Source of the DNA: Haliclona indistincta | Taxonomy: Eukaryota > Porifera > Demospongiae > Haplosclerida > Chalinidae | NCBI GenBank assembly: GCA_964017065.1 | Contig: OZ024791.1 | Span: 8,845,322 to 8,909,321, forward strand | DNA: 64,000 nucleotides | Direction of reading: 5' to 3' | Shown here: positions 37,590-49,200 of the stretch, in pieces | Numbering within the stretch: the first letter of the stretch is position 1 | Layout: each line of letters begins with the position of its first letter | Translations under genes and position numbers: made by a program | The notes under the pieces: generated by a model | The model's database searches: none | Seen by the model: only the letters and a program-made list of their open reading frames with translations | Told to the model about the DNA's origin: nothing

Positions 37590-39130
37590 AGGGAGGGAGG
37601 GAGGGAGGGAGGGAGGGAGGGAGGGAGGGAGGGAGGAGAGAGAGAGAGAGAGAGAGAGAGAGCAAGTAATGGCCACTACCACATGATACGGAAGTCCAGA
37701 GCGGACATTCCACTTTCCAAATTCCTTTTTGTAAAAAGTGCAATAAAACACGGCAAAAACTGTAGACCACAGTACCCAGAGAGCGGTTATACCGGGGTGA
37801 CCCCGTAGCTCATTCCAAGCTTCCAGTGCGGCGAGCACCTGGCCCTCATGTGCTTCGTGAGCCTGAGCGAGCTCTCCCTCACAATGTGAGCATCAGTAGG
37901 AGAATAAGGTTATCAGTGTTATACATGAAAACTTAAAAAAAATAAAGCAGCAAAAATTTGCAAAATTTGGAAATTAAATGGATAACAATTAAACAGCATG
38001 CAGGAATGGATGCAGCACAATGCATACATGCTTACTTAATTAAAATCTGACACTTTGTACCATTGTTAGCGTGAAGCAGTTATGCACAGACAACAGAGTT
38101 GGCACACACAACAGAGTTGTAACATAGATAATATTAGCCCATGTATGATTGTAGTGCGGATCCTGCTACTTCACTGCACTCTGTTTAATAAATAATTCTT
38201 CAGATTTAACTTGTGCATCTCAGTCGCAAATACAGTGACCCTGCATGTTTGTCATTGCACTGTGAGATGAAGGGTGTGCTAGCTCAGGCTCGCAAAATAC
38301 GTGTGTTTATCGCGCTGGAAGCTTGGAACGAGCTACAACCGCTCTCTGGTTACTGGTTCAAGCTAAGTATGCATCTTTCAACGTATGCTCTATAGTTTTT
38401 GCGTTGCTTTTTACAAAATGGAAACTGGAAGTGGAAAATGGAAACTGGAATGTCCGCTCTGGGCTTCCGTAACATGATGCTAGCTGACCTTGAGATGATC
38501 AGTTGGTATAGGAACTGGACCACATGTGGTCACTGGTAGACAAGTACTAACACACCTCCTCACTGGATTGGTCGGAATAAAGAAAGACCCATCACAACTC
38601 CTGCAGCAACATACGATTGATCAGTGAGTGCCATGCAGCTGTGCATGTAACACAGTACCTGTCCAGTATAATGGGTCCTGGTGGCAAGCTCCGTACCTTC
38701 AGTGCTTGCTGAAAGAAGGTAACCATCTTAGGAATAACATTGTTCTGTGCGAGAATTAACAATTCTGATTAATTCCTATTATTACCTGCAATCTACACAT
38801 GAGATGTTAATGTTACTTACTTGTAGACGAGTCCTTAGTCCACTTGATAATCTGCGAAATGGAGTAGGCATGCACTCTTACAAACACTAGTCTAGCTTAC
38901 CCTGTGGTAAAAGAGCTGTCATAATGAACGCTGATACGGAGACTCTGGTCAGCATCAGCGAGTGATCTCTTGTGCTGCGTGTGGCTGGTCGGTATATGAA
39001 CTCCAGTAATCACGTCGTCCATATCATACGTGTGATAGCAACTAATCGGCGCCGTGTGAGCTGTGACCACTGCAATGAGCTGCAGTAGTCCCACCATTAG
39101 TAGCCAGCTGAACCTCGTTAGATCGTTCAT
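34556..39130 (-). CDS. Leishmanolysin-like metallopeptidase E (family M8)
   Basis: Starts at the ATG at 39130 with a signal peptide (WLLMVGLLQLIAVVTAH). The zinc motif is HELLHAL at 37224-37244, preceded by [12 protein letters not shown] and followed by [15 protein letters not shown]. The later HWEARIAE block supplies the third His, with MTGVISPN for the Met-turn. The C-terminal module (GSRCFNVEGQWSV, SACYQ) matches copy D. The last exon has a Ser/Thr/Pro-rich linker and a hydrophobic end (LLLTSILLIIMVAMAALIM), a likely GPI signal. Exons and several introns are nearly identical to copy D, so the pair is recent or homogenised. One intron holds a 783-bp inverted-repeat element that is absent from copy D. 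The start lies 122 bp from the divergent SRR start. Confidence 0.84.
35249..35441. repeat. (GA)n/(GGGA)n at a 3' splice site of M8-E
   Basis: About 190 bp of GA with an inner block of GGGA repeats. In gene sense this is a long CT/CCCT tract feeding the acceptor TGTTGTCTACAG. Confidence 0.95.
36150..36305. repeat. Imperfect inverted repeat in an M8-E intron
   Basis: A left arm (CTTGCAATAGTAAAGCG... to GCACTAATGTGT) pairs imperfectly with a right arm that starts ACACATTAGTGC and ends TTGCTAGAAG. It resembles a degraded MITE. The matching M8-D intron lacks it. Confidence 0.5.
37557..37662. repeat. (GA)n/(GGGA)n at a 3' splice site of M8-E
   Basis: In gene sense a CT/CCCT tract ending CTAG immediately before the exon GCTTGCACTC. 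The M8-D counterpart is about 36 bp of pure CT. Confidence 0.93.
37688..38470. mobile_element. Non-autonomous DNA transposon with long terminal inverted repeats
   Basis: A 783-bp insertion in an M8-E intron. The ends are inverted (ACGGAAGTCCAGAGCGGACA at the left; the right end finishes TGTCCGCTCTGGGCTTCCGT, its near complement), and inner matches such as CCAAGCTTCCAG with its complement extend the arms to well over 100 bp. It is flanked by ACATGAT (37681-37687 and 38472-38478), a 7- to 8-bp duplication that would suit hAT-like or P-like transposition. The paralogous intron in M8-D has the empty site. No transposase frame is present. Confidence 0.8.
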
Positions 39131-39252
39131 ACTTGCTAACAGTAAAACAATGCTAGTAGCGGATAGTAGCGGATGATCTCGTAAAACGAACTGAAACCAC
39201 TGAAGTGCATTGACTGAACGATCCTTGTAGGCGGAGCTAACTAGCACTCGCG
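39131..39252. promoter_or_regulatory. 122-bp bidirectional interval, M8-E/SRR
   Basis: Divergent start codons at 39130 (minus) and 39253 (plus) leave 122 bp for both promoters and 5' UTRs. Two copies of GTAGCGGAT lie near 39155-39170. No TATA box is evident. Confidence 0.55.
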
Positions 39253-40413
39253 ATGGCGATATCTTTCAAGGACGTGTTGAAGGCTAGCGAGCTAATCCAT
39301 GGACTGGTTCACCGCACACCAGTGCACCGTTGCTCGCATCTGGACCAGTTGTCTCGACTGCAGCTGTTCTTCAAGTGCGAGAACTTACAAAAGACAGGTT
39401 CATTCAAGGTAGCTAGCTAGCCACACCCCCTCTCACTACACTGCTGCCAGTAGATCAGAGGTGCTCTAAATGCAGCCAAGAACTGTGACAAGAAGGATCC
39501 GATCCTCGTTACTCACAGCAGCGGCAATCATGCCCAGGGAGTAGCAATGGCGGCTCAGCTGTGTGGCTATCGAGCTCATGTTGTAATGCCAGACAGTACT
39601 ATACCGTCCAAGCAACAAGCAGTGTTGAGCATGGGAGCTGAGGTCACTAACTGCTTCAGTAGTGAACAGGTGAGTTGATGACAGCTAGCTGGATGACTTG
39701 CTTTGTTACAGGCTCGTAAAGATGCTACTGCATCATTAATTAAAGAGCTAGGTGACAGAGCGTATTATATACCAGCAGCTGACCATCCTCATGTAATGGC
39801 TGGACAGGGAACTATAGCGATGGAGTTCTTAGACCAAGTATGACATGTCTTAGTTATTGATCATGTGTAGCCTCTGATTATAGGTGCCTGAGCTAGACGC
39901 CATTGTTGCATCAGTATCTGCAGGAGGCTTGATCAGTGGGATATGTGTAGCTGCTAAGGTACCACATCTCCCTCCCTTCAGCCACACCCCCTTCCCTCCA
40001 CCCACACCTCTCTCCCTCTATAGCATATCAAGCCAGATGTCAAGGTGATAGCGGCTGAACCAACAGCTGCTGATGACTGCTATCAATCATTGGTTGCTGG
40101 CAGGATCATACCAAACCCCGCCCCTCCACAGACAGTGTGTGACGCCCTCAAGATGAGTGTTACTGAGAACCCATGGACAGTGATCCAGCCGATGCTGGAT
40201 GGAGTGGTTACTGTGAGTGATGAAGAGACAGTAGCAGCCATGAAGCTGGTGTGGGAGAGGATGAAGCTAGTGATAGAGCCATCAGCTGCCATTACAGTAG
40301 CTGCTGTAATGAAGCAAGAGTTCAAACAGCTAGCTGGACCTGGGGTTAAAAGGGTGGGTGTGGTCTTATGTGGCGGTAATGTTGACATCAATGGGCACAT
40401 GTACCATAATTGA
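39253..40413 (+). CDS. SRR: Serine racemase-like PLP enzyme
   Basis: Five exons (39253-39408, 39454-39669, 39712-39837, 39884-39958, 40024-40413) give 320 residues. The PLP lysine is Lys52 in QKTGSFKIRGA, followed by the SSGNHAQG motif. Later blocks AGQGTIAMEFLDQVPELDA, AAEPTAADDCYQS, WERMKLVIEPSAAITVAAV and LCGGNVD align well with animal serine racemase, which interconverts L- and D-serine and also eliminates it to pyruvate. The phosphate-binding glycine loop reads SVSAGGLISG where the mammalian enzyme has four consecutive glycines. Threonine dehydratase is the alternative, but the short length and the absence of an ACT domain favour a racemase-type enzyme. Every exon is a multiple of three in length. 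Confidence 0.9.
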
Positions 40414-40740
40414 TCTATTTATACACCTGTTTTAAATATTACTTACAGTCAATGAATATTACACAAACACAAGTGAAAACAGCTTGAACCAACACACTCA
40501 CATTGAACAAATCAAGCTGATCTACTGCATGCAGCAGTAGTGTGACGACACAATAGTTATTAATAGTAGCAGTTACTAAAATTATCCATTTTGCTGATGA
40601 CTATAGTGTAAGAGAAAGTGGCCACCAGTGACAGTGGGAGGGAGAGAGTGGGAGGAGTCAGCTTGAGAAACAGGATGACGTACATACACACACATTGGTT
40701 CCTATGGAGGGCTGGTCGTCATAGCAACCAGTATTGAGGG
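40414..40740. other. 3' flanks of SRR and PAFAH1B1
   Basis: Convergent 3' ends with 327 bp between stop codons. No further gene seen; a few ACACACA and GAGAG runs. Confidence 0.6.
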
Positions 40741-41371
40741 TTAACGACACTCCCAGACTTTCACAGTTTGGTCGACGCTACCCGTAATAACAAATGGAGC
40801 GGACTTATGGAAATCTGAGAGATGAGGTACATGACTGACTCATTCACTAGTAGCAGCTTACCGAGTGATGTAGTGAAATGATTGTGTGCCTCAAGTGTTT
40901 TAGCACATCGTTGGTTCTTATAATCCCAGACCTTGATAGTCTTATCATCAGCACAGCTAATGATGGTCTTGCCTCCTCCAGGATGAAATAATAGCTCTCT
41001 CACCCAGTTATCATGACCAATCTATACACATAATGAGACCAAACCACACCCAATAACCACACCTCTTACCAATGTCATTAAGCAAAGCGATGTTGATACG
41101 TCCCAGATTCTAATAGTCTTATCCCGTGATCCTGATATCAGGAATGGACCAGGAGAGGGATCACCCTTCTTAACCTAACATGAGATGATTATGACTACTC
41201 ACTAAGATTAATCCTTATGTTACCTGCATGCCGACAGCATCTGATATATGAGGTACAGCAACGTCAGGTGCCCATGAGATGCACTCAACCACATGCTCAT
41301 GGCCTCTGAGCTCTGCCTTGCACTCCTTAGTGGAGGCTACCCACACTCTGATGGTCTGGAGAAGACACAGG

Positions 41372-41410
<39 letters not shown>

Positions 41411-42095
41411 CTGGTAGTACCTGATCATTAGAACATGATGCTAGTAATGAACCTGACAAGTGAGTGAACATGTTACTCATCAATCCATCATCATCATCAC
41501 TCACCATCTGAGCTCACTCTAACTCTTCTGACCCATTCTCTGTGCCCAATGTATGTCTTGACACAATAACTATAGTGGATGGTACCATGATGACAACAGC
41601 AGCAGCATTAGGCTATAGCTTACCCTGTAGCTACCTCCCACATCTTAATGGACTTATCACGTGATGATGATATTAAGAAGTCACCAGACGGCATGAAGGC
41701 TACTGATGATACATTATGATCGTGACCTTGAAGAGTCTTAACACAGGTATATGTAGTAAAGTCCCATAGTCTGATGGACATATCAGCCGAGCAAGACGCT
41801 AGAGGAATGGATGCTAGCTTGCTGTACTAACACTACGCCCACTCACCTAATAGTTTGCCAGTATGATCAAATGCTAGATCTTGGACTGAATCAGTGTGTC
41901 CCTTGAGAGTCTTCTCATGATCACCACTCTCATAATCCCATATCTGAACACCAAGATAACCATGACCACCAGTCATTAGAGGAACACACACTTACTTTAA
42001 TAGTGGCATCTTCTGAACATGACACAAACACACTGGGAGAGAGAGAGAGAGAGGGAGAGAGAGAGAGAGAGAGAGAGATAGATAGAGTGGGAGGA

Positions 42096-42175
<80 letters not shown>

Positions 42176-42952
42176 TCAGTGACCAGTTGAGCCATGTACC
42201 TGTAAGTTGGGTGGAAGATCACTCTAGTGACTGTACTGCGATGACCAGCCAGCTCGTATCTGAGAGAGAGAGCAGTGATTATCATTATGGTGATGTACTC
42301 TTACTTCTCAGGTGGTCTTGGTATCCAGTCAGTAGCTGATCTTGTCTTCCTGGTAGCACCTCCCTCTACCACCTCTTTCTGTACATCTGCTAGCTTAGCT
42401 TCAAGATCCATTACCTAGTGACACACAGTGTACTGCTGCTGCTGGTGTCCCTCCTCGCTAACCTTCTTCTGTAGTCTGATAACTGAGGTCCATTTCTTCT
42501 CTAATAATCCATTAAATCGTGTACTAGTGGCATCTCTCTACAGTGTAGCAATGAAACACACCACCATGGCGGCGTACACAGCAACGTACCATGTCACTCT
42601 CTCTCTTAAAGGCGGCTAGTGTCTCTGAGTAGCCACATGAGTGAAGGTAGTCTGCCACAGCATGGTTACTACAGGATAGCAACCAATGTATCATCATAGA
42701 TACCAATGTACCCATCATAGATACCAATGTACCCATCATATGGTAACTCTATCAACACATTCCAAGCCATGGTGTCTAGCCTATTCTCACCCAATACTCA
42801 CTAATACTCTACTAGCCAGCCATGCCAGCAGCCACTCACAGTTCATCTCGCTGCCGTGCTGACAGCACGAACTTGCCACCTTTCGAATCCTACGATGGAG
42901 TCAAGACAGTGGCTTATCACTAGAGGCTAGTTCTTACCTGAGAATGCGACAT
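40741..42952 (-). CDS. PAFAH1B1: LIS1, WD40 dynein regulator
   Basis: A minus-strand gene with a LisH motif ([23 protein letters not shown]), a coiled-coil exon, and seven WD40 repeats ending [11 protein letters not shown] before TAA at 40741-40743, the same ending as vertebrate LIS1. Other matches are [24 protein letters not shown] and [25 protein letters not shown]1 binds cytoplasmic dynein with NDEL1 and is the non-catalytic subunit of PAF acetylhydrolase 1B. The N-terminus is built from a 15-nt coding exon (42938-42952, MSHSQ) and a 32-nt exon (42840-42871, [11 protein letters not shown]), matching the VLSQRQRDEL start of animal LIS1. An insertion ([12 protein letters not shown]) lies in the usual variable loop before WD repeat 6. 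Confidence 0.93.
42028..42172. repeat. (GA)n at a 3' splice site of PAFAH1B1
   Basis: In gene sense a CT tract of more than 100 bp with two interruptions runs into CCCAG and the exon TGTGTTTGTGTC. Confidence 0.93.
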
Positions 42953-43297
42953 AGAGCGCCTGTAACTTCATCTAAGTGTCGTGTGAGGACCAATGGCGCA
43001 GCTGTCGTCTCCTCGACTAGCCAGTCTCCTGGCTCGACTAATGGTTGGGACAGTAACCTTGTTTAACTTTATCCGCCTCTCTGTCCGTTATATAGCGGCA
43101 GCCAGACTAACACACACCTTATGACTACCAGTATTAGCGTATAGGAGAGTGTCACGGGGTCGCAGAGCACGGTTCAGAGCGGGCAGTAGATCACTTCAAA
43201 CAGGAGGTCGCCATTTTCATATCCCGCTAGCTCATGTGATCCACCCGTAGGTCCGGTGGTCACTGCGCATGCTCTGTACTTCACACAATATGTGTCA
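42953..43297. promoter_or_regulatory. Bidirectional interval, PAFAH1B1/small Cys-motif gene
   Basis: 345 bp between divergent start codons, moderately GC-rich, with no TATA box recognised. It should contain both promoters and the 5' UTRs. Confidence 0.5.
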
Positions 43298-43560
43298 ATG
43301 GACGTGAACACGAGCGAGACAGCGGCTAGCAGTCGTATTACCAAGATACAGACTGCCTGCGAGTATCAAGCGCTAAAGGATTGTCTAGAGAAGAACAACT
43401 GGAGAAAAGAGAAGTGCGAGAAAGAGTGGTTGGAGTTTGAGAACCTGTGCTCAAAGAATAAACAGTGAGTTACCGTATGAGATCATACATGAGCTTTAAT
43501 TATCCGATTGCATCATGCAGGTTATCTAAAGAGGGTAAACTAGAAGTACCCAGAAACTAA
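43298..43560 (+). CDS. Small CHCH-like protein, family uncertain
   Basis: Two exons (43298-43464, 43521-43560) encode 68 residues. The centre has two Cys pairs in predicted helices (CEYQALKDC and CEKEWLEFENLC), resembling the twin-CX9C proteins of the mitochondrial intermembrane space. The spacing is 7 and 10 residues rather than 9 and 9, so membership is not secure. Candidates are small respiratory-chain assembly factors such as CHCHD7/COX23 or NDUFAF8. The ATG at 43298 is preferred because it directly precedes the conserved-looking part; an in-frame ATG at 43256 would add 14 residues. The next gene starts 2 bp after the stop codon. Confidence 0.7.
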
Positions 43561-43562
43561 TA

Positions 43563-46233
43563 ATGTCAGCATTGCTCAGATCATGTGTGGTGATCAGGAG
43601 GATCTCGTCCCACCAGCAGACTGTGCTAACAAGAGTCCCTTTATTCTGTCTCAGCAGCTCTGCCGCCGCACCGGCACGGCTGCAATCAAAGACCATTGCT
43701 TCAAGAATACTCTATCCCTTTCAAAAAGTTCATTATTTCTTTAAGAATGACCCGTTTGCTAAAGTGTCGGTGATATTTGGTGGAGTAGTGCTGGGCATCT
43801 TGCTGGTCATCGAGGCATTCACCAAGACAGCTCAGAAGATGAAGCCACAGATTATGGTGACCCCTCCTCAGTGTTCTCATGCTCTGGTCAATAGGAGCAA
43901 GGAGATGAACACACTCATCAAGTGCTTACCATCACTCACCAGCATCAAGCAACATGTGGCAGTCATTACTGGCGCCAGTGGTAGCGGCAAGACAGTACTA
44001 GCTAGTCAGTTAGCTCAGCACTTTGCTAATGGCGGATCACGTCTTCCCTTCATCAGTAGCTCCAGGAAGCCAGTAGTCCTTAGTGTAGACGCCACTAATA
44101 CAGTCACTCTGGAGTACACTTTGCGTTATGCTGCCTCGTGTCTTGATATACCCAGCCATGAGTTATACCAGCAGCAACAACAATCTACAGAAGAGGAGCA
44201 ACAACCTGCCACTACTTCACAGTTGCTTCATTACTTTAACTCTATCTTCACTAAACTATCGTCACAAAAGAACAAGTGGCTACTGGTTATTGACGGGGTA
44301 GAGGATGATGAAGTGATGGGTGTGGTCAGTGCCGCTCTCAGTTCATCGGCTACTGGCTCAAAGAGAGGATGCATCGTGGTGACTAGTAACCATATCAACC
44401 GTTTGCCCTCATCTGTACAGGTGTCCCTTGATGCAGGGTGAGTATGGCATCAGTTAATGCTTACTGATGCTTATTATTATTTATAGGTTAACGGATACAG
44501 AAGGCTCATCATTAATTCACTCACTGATTGGATGTGAGCCCCACACTAACACAATCAAGCTGACTCAGCAACTCCACAATCAGCCATTAGCTCTCTCCCT
44601 CGCTGGACTCACTGTCAAGCTCTATTCTCAGTTCCTCGAGGGCGCTGATCCTACTCTATCAGAGAAACCCATTGAACAAGCTGTCTCTAGCTTTAATGAG
44701 ATACTGTCGAGTAGGTTAAGCCGTCATCCATCACATGAAGAGCTAATAGCAGCTACCACACAGCTGTATATCGAGGCTCTTGGCGCTGCTGACCCATTCT
44801 TTCTTCATGCTGTTGATTTCTTATCCTCAACCAACCCTTCACTGCCTGTACCTCAGTCTACCATATCGCAGCATCTCTCTCATCCATTCTATCAACTATC
44901 CTCGTACTCCGCTCACTTCCTGTCCCCTCTTGCTGACCCTCTTGAGCAAGCCTCTCCTACTCCCTCTCCGCTCTCATATTTTGAGATGATCAAGAGCAAG
45001 ATACCATTCATCCCTCAGTCTTCCTCTCCTCTTCCAGCTGCTAGTGGCGGACAGCATGCATTACAGAAACTAGCAGAAGCACAGACCGGTAGCTGGTCAG
45101 CAGCACCTGATCCTCTTACCTCGCTACTCAAGTCACCGTTCATCAAGTCTCAATCATTTTCTGGACTCAAGCTGATCTCAATGCATCGTTGTGTTGTTGA
45201 GTGCATTGATGATCATTTCCTCAGCAACACTGTTCCTAGGCTAGAGGAGGTCCATCTAAGTGGAGCCAAGACACAGTTTGACAGAGGATCATGGTTTAAA
45301 CAGTTTCGTAGCTTTGACAAAGATAGTGTATTAGCTGGCTACCTCAAGACTCTACCAGGTCTTAGTGAGGGTGGGATTATGACCGAAGAGCAGTTTAAGA
45401 GTGCTTCGTCGCAAGGAACATACTCACAGTACCTCCATACCGTGTCTCATAACCATCGTGTGGTAGCTGCCCTTACCAGTGAGCTCAAGTACCTCAGCAG
45501 AGATGCTGAGGACCTACTGCTGTGCCGATATATTCAACCACACCTTGGCTCACTCTCAGTGTCTCCTTTACTACCAACCAATGACCAGTTGAGGTGCAGG
45601 AACGGCCTACTATCTATTGAAGCTGCTTTCTCTCCCAAGAGCGAGGCTGTCTTTGCGAGATACAATGCCATCTTGCAAGCTGATCAGCAAGCCATGGACT
45701 CCTCCTCAGCAGCCAACACTCTTACTCAGATGGCTGAGCTCAAGTATCATTCTGGTGACCTTGCCTCTGCTGAGCAGCTACTGCTGTCTGCTTTAACTAT
45801 TCATAACAAAGTGACTCGTAAGAATGTTGAGCAGTCACTCGACTGTGGTATGACGCTGTCTCTACTTGGACTAGTCTATGCTACTCAAGGAAAGAAGCAA
45901 CTAACTAAAGACTATCTCGAGCGATCCCTGAGCCTTTATCAAGCCGTTCCTGTCAATGGAGAGGTGCCAAGAAAGCAACGCAAAATGATTGCCAGTACAG
46001 TTACTGATCTTGGCCACACCTATGTCTCTCTTGGTAACGTAATCATGGCTAAGAGATACCTTGAACTAGCATTGACAGCTCATCGCAATATCCATCCATC
46101 GGGCAGCCATCCTGAGGTGACCAGGACGCTAACAGTGATGAGTGTGGTCCATGCATTGATGGGAGACCATGTTGAGAGCAAGCGACTGAGGAAGGAGGCA
46201 CAAGGAACCAATATACTCACTAATGTACTATGA
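43563..46233 (+). CDS. STAND-type (NB-ARC-like) NTPase with TPRs and mitochondrial-type N-terminus
   Basis: Two exons (43563-44437, 44487-46233) give 873 residues. Residues 1-45 are Arg/Ser-rich without acidic residues, as in a mitochondrial presequence. A membrane segment follows (about 68-86, VSVIFGGVVLGILLVIEAF). The NTPase domain shows a Walker A GASGSGKT at about 137-144, a Walker B WLLVIDGVED at about 239-248, an RGCIVVTSNH strand comparable to the arginine sensor of NB-ARC proteins, and a HNQPLALSLAGL motif equivalent to GLPLA. A glutamine stretch lies before Walker B. The C-terminal third has TPR-like repeats (SLLGLVYATQGK, DLGHTYVSLGN, MSVVHALMGD). STAND proteins act as signal-driven switches. 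I know no named metazoan protein with this mitochondrial arrangement. Neighbour and convergent relations: 2 bp after the small Cys gene, 39 bp before the TPC-J stop. Confidence 0.8.
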
Positions 46234-46272
46234 TAAGTGACAATGTCCATTAATATAAGTGACAATGTATTG

Positions 46273-49200
46273 TTATGTGAAGATATACTCCAATAATGCT
46301 TTAGCTTTCTTAATGGCCGTTTCCATTGCTTTCTGAGCAATCTCGTGTAGATCATGTTTGGTGAGTCTGAAGAGATTATTCACAGTGGAGTTGGATATGT
46401 CACTGATCATTCCGTCCTGCTCATCTCTCCATTCCTATAGCAATGGTGTCCCAACCATGCATCATGTGCTAGCTCACCTGTAGCTTGTCTTTATACTTGA
46501 GTGATCCTAAGTCACTATCTGATAGAACTCTCACTCCATGAAGCTTTAGTGCTGGTTTGCTCCAATCCTGCTTATTAAATGATCTTCTCTTCCACCATAG
46601 TTTGATAGCTCTGATCCAGTGGAGTGTCTTCATACTAGTCTGCTTTGGAATATACTCGTCTAATATTGCCTTATCATTTGCTGTCAACTTGACATATACA
46701 TGTTTCCCTAATCCTGCATGTCAAGTATGCTAACATCTAACACAGTACAGTAATATTATACACTAACCTCTGATTATATGATTCTCAAATATCTGTTCAT
46801 TTGCTAGATCAGTAAAGAATAGCTCAAACCCATCCAGTATATAGGCAGTAGATACATTGAGAACGATCTACAGTCAAGAATACAGTTACTATACTAATAG
46901 AGCTACTGTGTAATACCCACGGTGTTAGTTATACAGTTACTATACTAATAGAGCTATGTGTAATACTTACAGTGTTAGTAATACAGTTACTATACTAATA
47001 GAGCTATGTGTAATACTTACAGTGTTAGTAATACAGTTACTATACTAATAGAGCTATGTGTAATACTTACAGTGTTAGTAATACAGTTACTATACTAATA
47101 GAGCTATGTGTAATACTTACAGTGTTAGTAATACAGTTACTATACTAATAGAGCTATGTGTAATACTTACAGTGTTAGTAATACAGTTACTATACTAATA
47201 GAGCTATGTGTAATACCCACGGTGTTAGTTATACAGTTACTATACTAATAGAGCTATGTGTAATACTTACAGTGTTAGTAATACAGTTACTATACTAATA
47301 GAGCTATGTGTAATACTTACAGTGTTAGTAATACAGTTACTATACTAATAGAGCTATGTGTAATACTTACAGTGTTAGTAATACAGTTACTATACTAATA
47401 GAGCTATGTGTAATACTTACAGTGTTAGTAATACAGTTACTATACTAATAGAGCTATGTGTAATACTTACAGTGTTAGTAATACAGTTACTATACTAATA
47501 GAGCTATGTGTAATACTTACAGTGTTAGTAATACAGTTACTATACTAATAGAGCTATGTGTAATACTTACAGTGTTAGTAATACAGTTACTATACTAATA
47601 GAGCTATGTGTGATACTTACAGTGTTAGTAATATACAGTTACTATACTAATAGAGCTATGTGTAATACTTACAGTGTTAGTAATACAGTTACTATACTAA
47701 TAGAGCTATACTCACAGTGTTAGTTATCCAGAATAGTATGAAGTATATTCTAGCAGCCCAGCTGGTAGTGGATACAAATCCTTCCATTATAATAAACCAG
47801 TTATTAACCACCAGCAGCTCATATAGAGTGACTAATGTTAGTAACATATTAATATCTATAATGATGATGTCATTTGATGTCATACCAAAGCCTGAGTAGA
47901 GAGTCTCAAAATTATTGAGCCAGTAGACATCAGGTGTAGCATCAGTAGTGCTGTTTCCCTGATAGAATATGCCGACTCCATATGATGCATTGACACTATA
48001 GTAGTGAGCATTACTATAGAGAGGGAACTATGGCAGTCACTCACCAGCAGCCAGGATATACTGTACTGTCCTCTCCTCCAAACACTTCCATGCCAATGAT
48101 AGCAAATGAGTAGAATACGCACAACATCAAGAAACAGATACTGAGAGAGAGGCAGAGTGTGTTGCTGTCAGCTACCATATCATACCTTATCAATCGGAAT
48201 GCCAGGGCACTCATGATCTTTACCAAGTGGAAGTAACTACGTCTCAATCTCAGTATCCTACACCACACAGCAGCTCATGATGCCACTATAGCTAGCAGGA
48301 GCTTACCTGATCAGTGTGAGGGGTCTCACTATGACCAGATACTTGAGCCAGTCTGGTTCATGTTGGAAGCCATGCAGCAGTATAACTTCCACACAAAGAC
48401 AGATGAAGCTCCCATACACAATTATGAGATCAAACCTGACCACAGTAACACGATGATCACACAGTGTGACCACAGTAACACGATGATCACACAGTGTGAC
48501 CACAGTAACACGATGATCACACAGTGTGACCACAGTAACACGATGATCACACAGTGTGACCTCAGTAACACGATGATCACACAGTGTGACCACAGTAACA
48601 CGATGATCACACAGTGTGACCACAGTAACACGATGATCACACAGTGTGACCACAGTAACACGATGATCACACAGTGTGACCACAGTAACACGATGATCAC
48701 ACAGTGTGACCACAGTAACACGATGATCACACAGTGTGACCACAGTAACACGATGATCACACAGTGTGACCACAGTAACACGATGATCACACAGTGTGAC
48801 CACAGTAACACGATGATCACACAGTGTGACCACAGTAACACGATGATCACACAGTGTGACCTCAGTAACACGATGATCACACAGTGTGACCACAGTAACA
48901 CGATGATCACACAGTGTGACCACAGTAACACGATGATCACACAGTGTGACCTCAGTAACACGATGATCACACAGTGTGACCACAGTAACACGATGATCAC
49001 ACAGTGTGACCACAGTAACACGATGATCACACAGTGTGACCACAGTAACACGATGATCACACAGTGTGACCACAGTAACACGATGATCACACAGTGTGAC
49101 CACAGTAACACGATGATCACACAGTGTGATATAGCGTGGCACATCACAACAACACAATGACGATGTGCTGCTCACCAGTTCCACCATTTCCTGAAGTATC

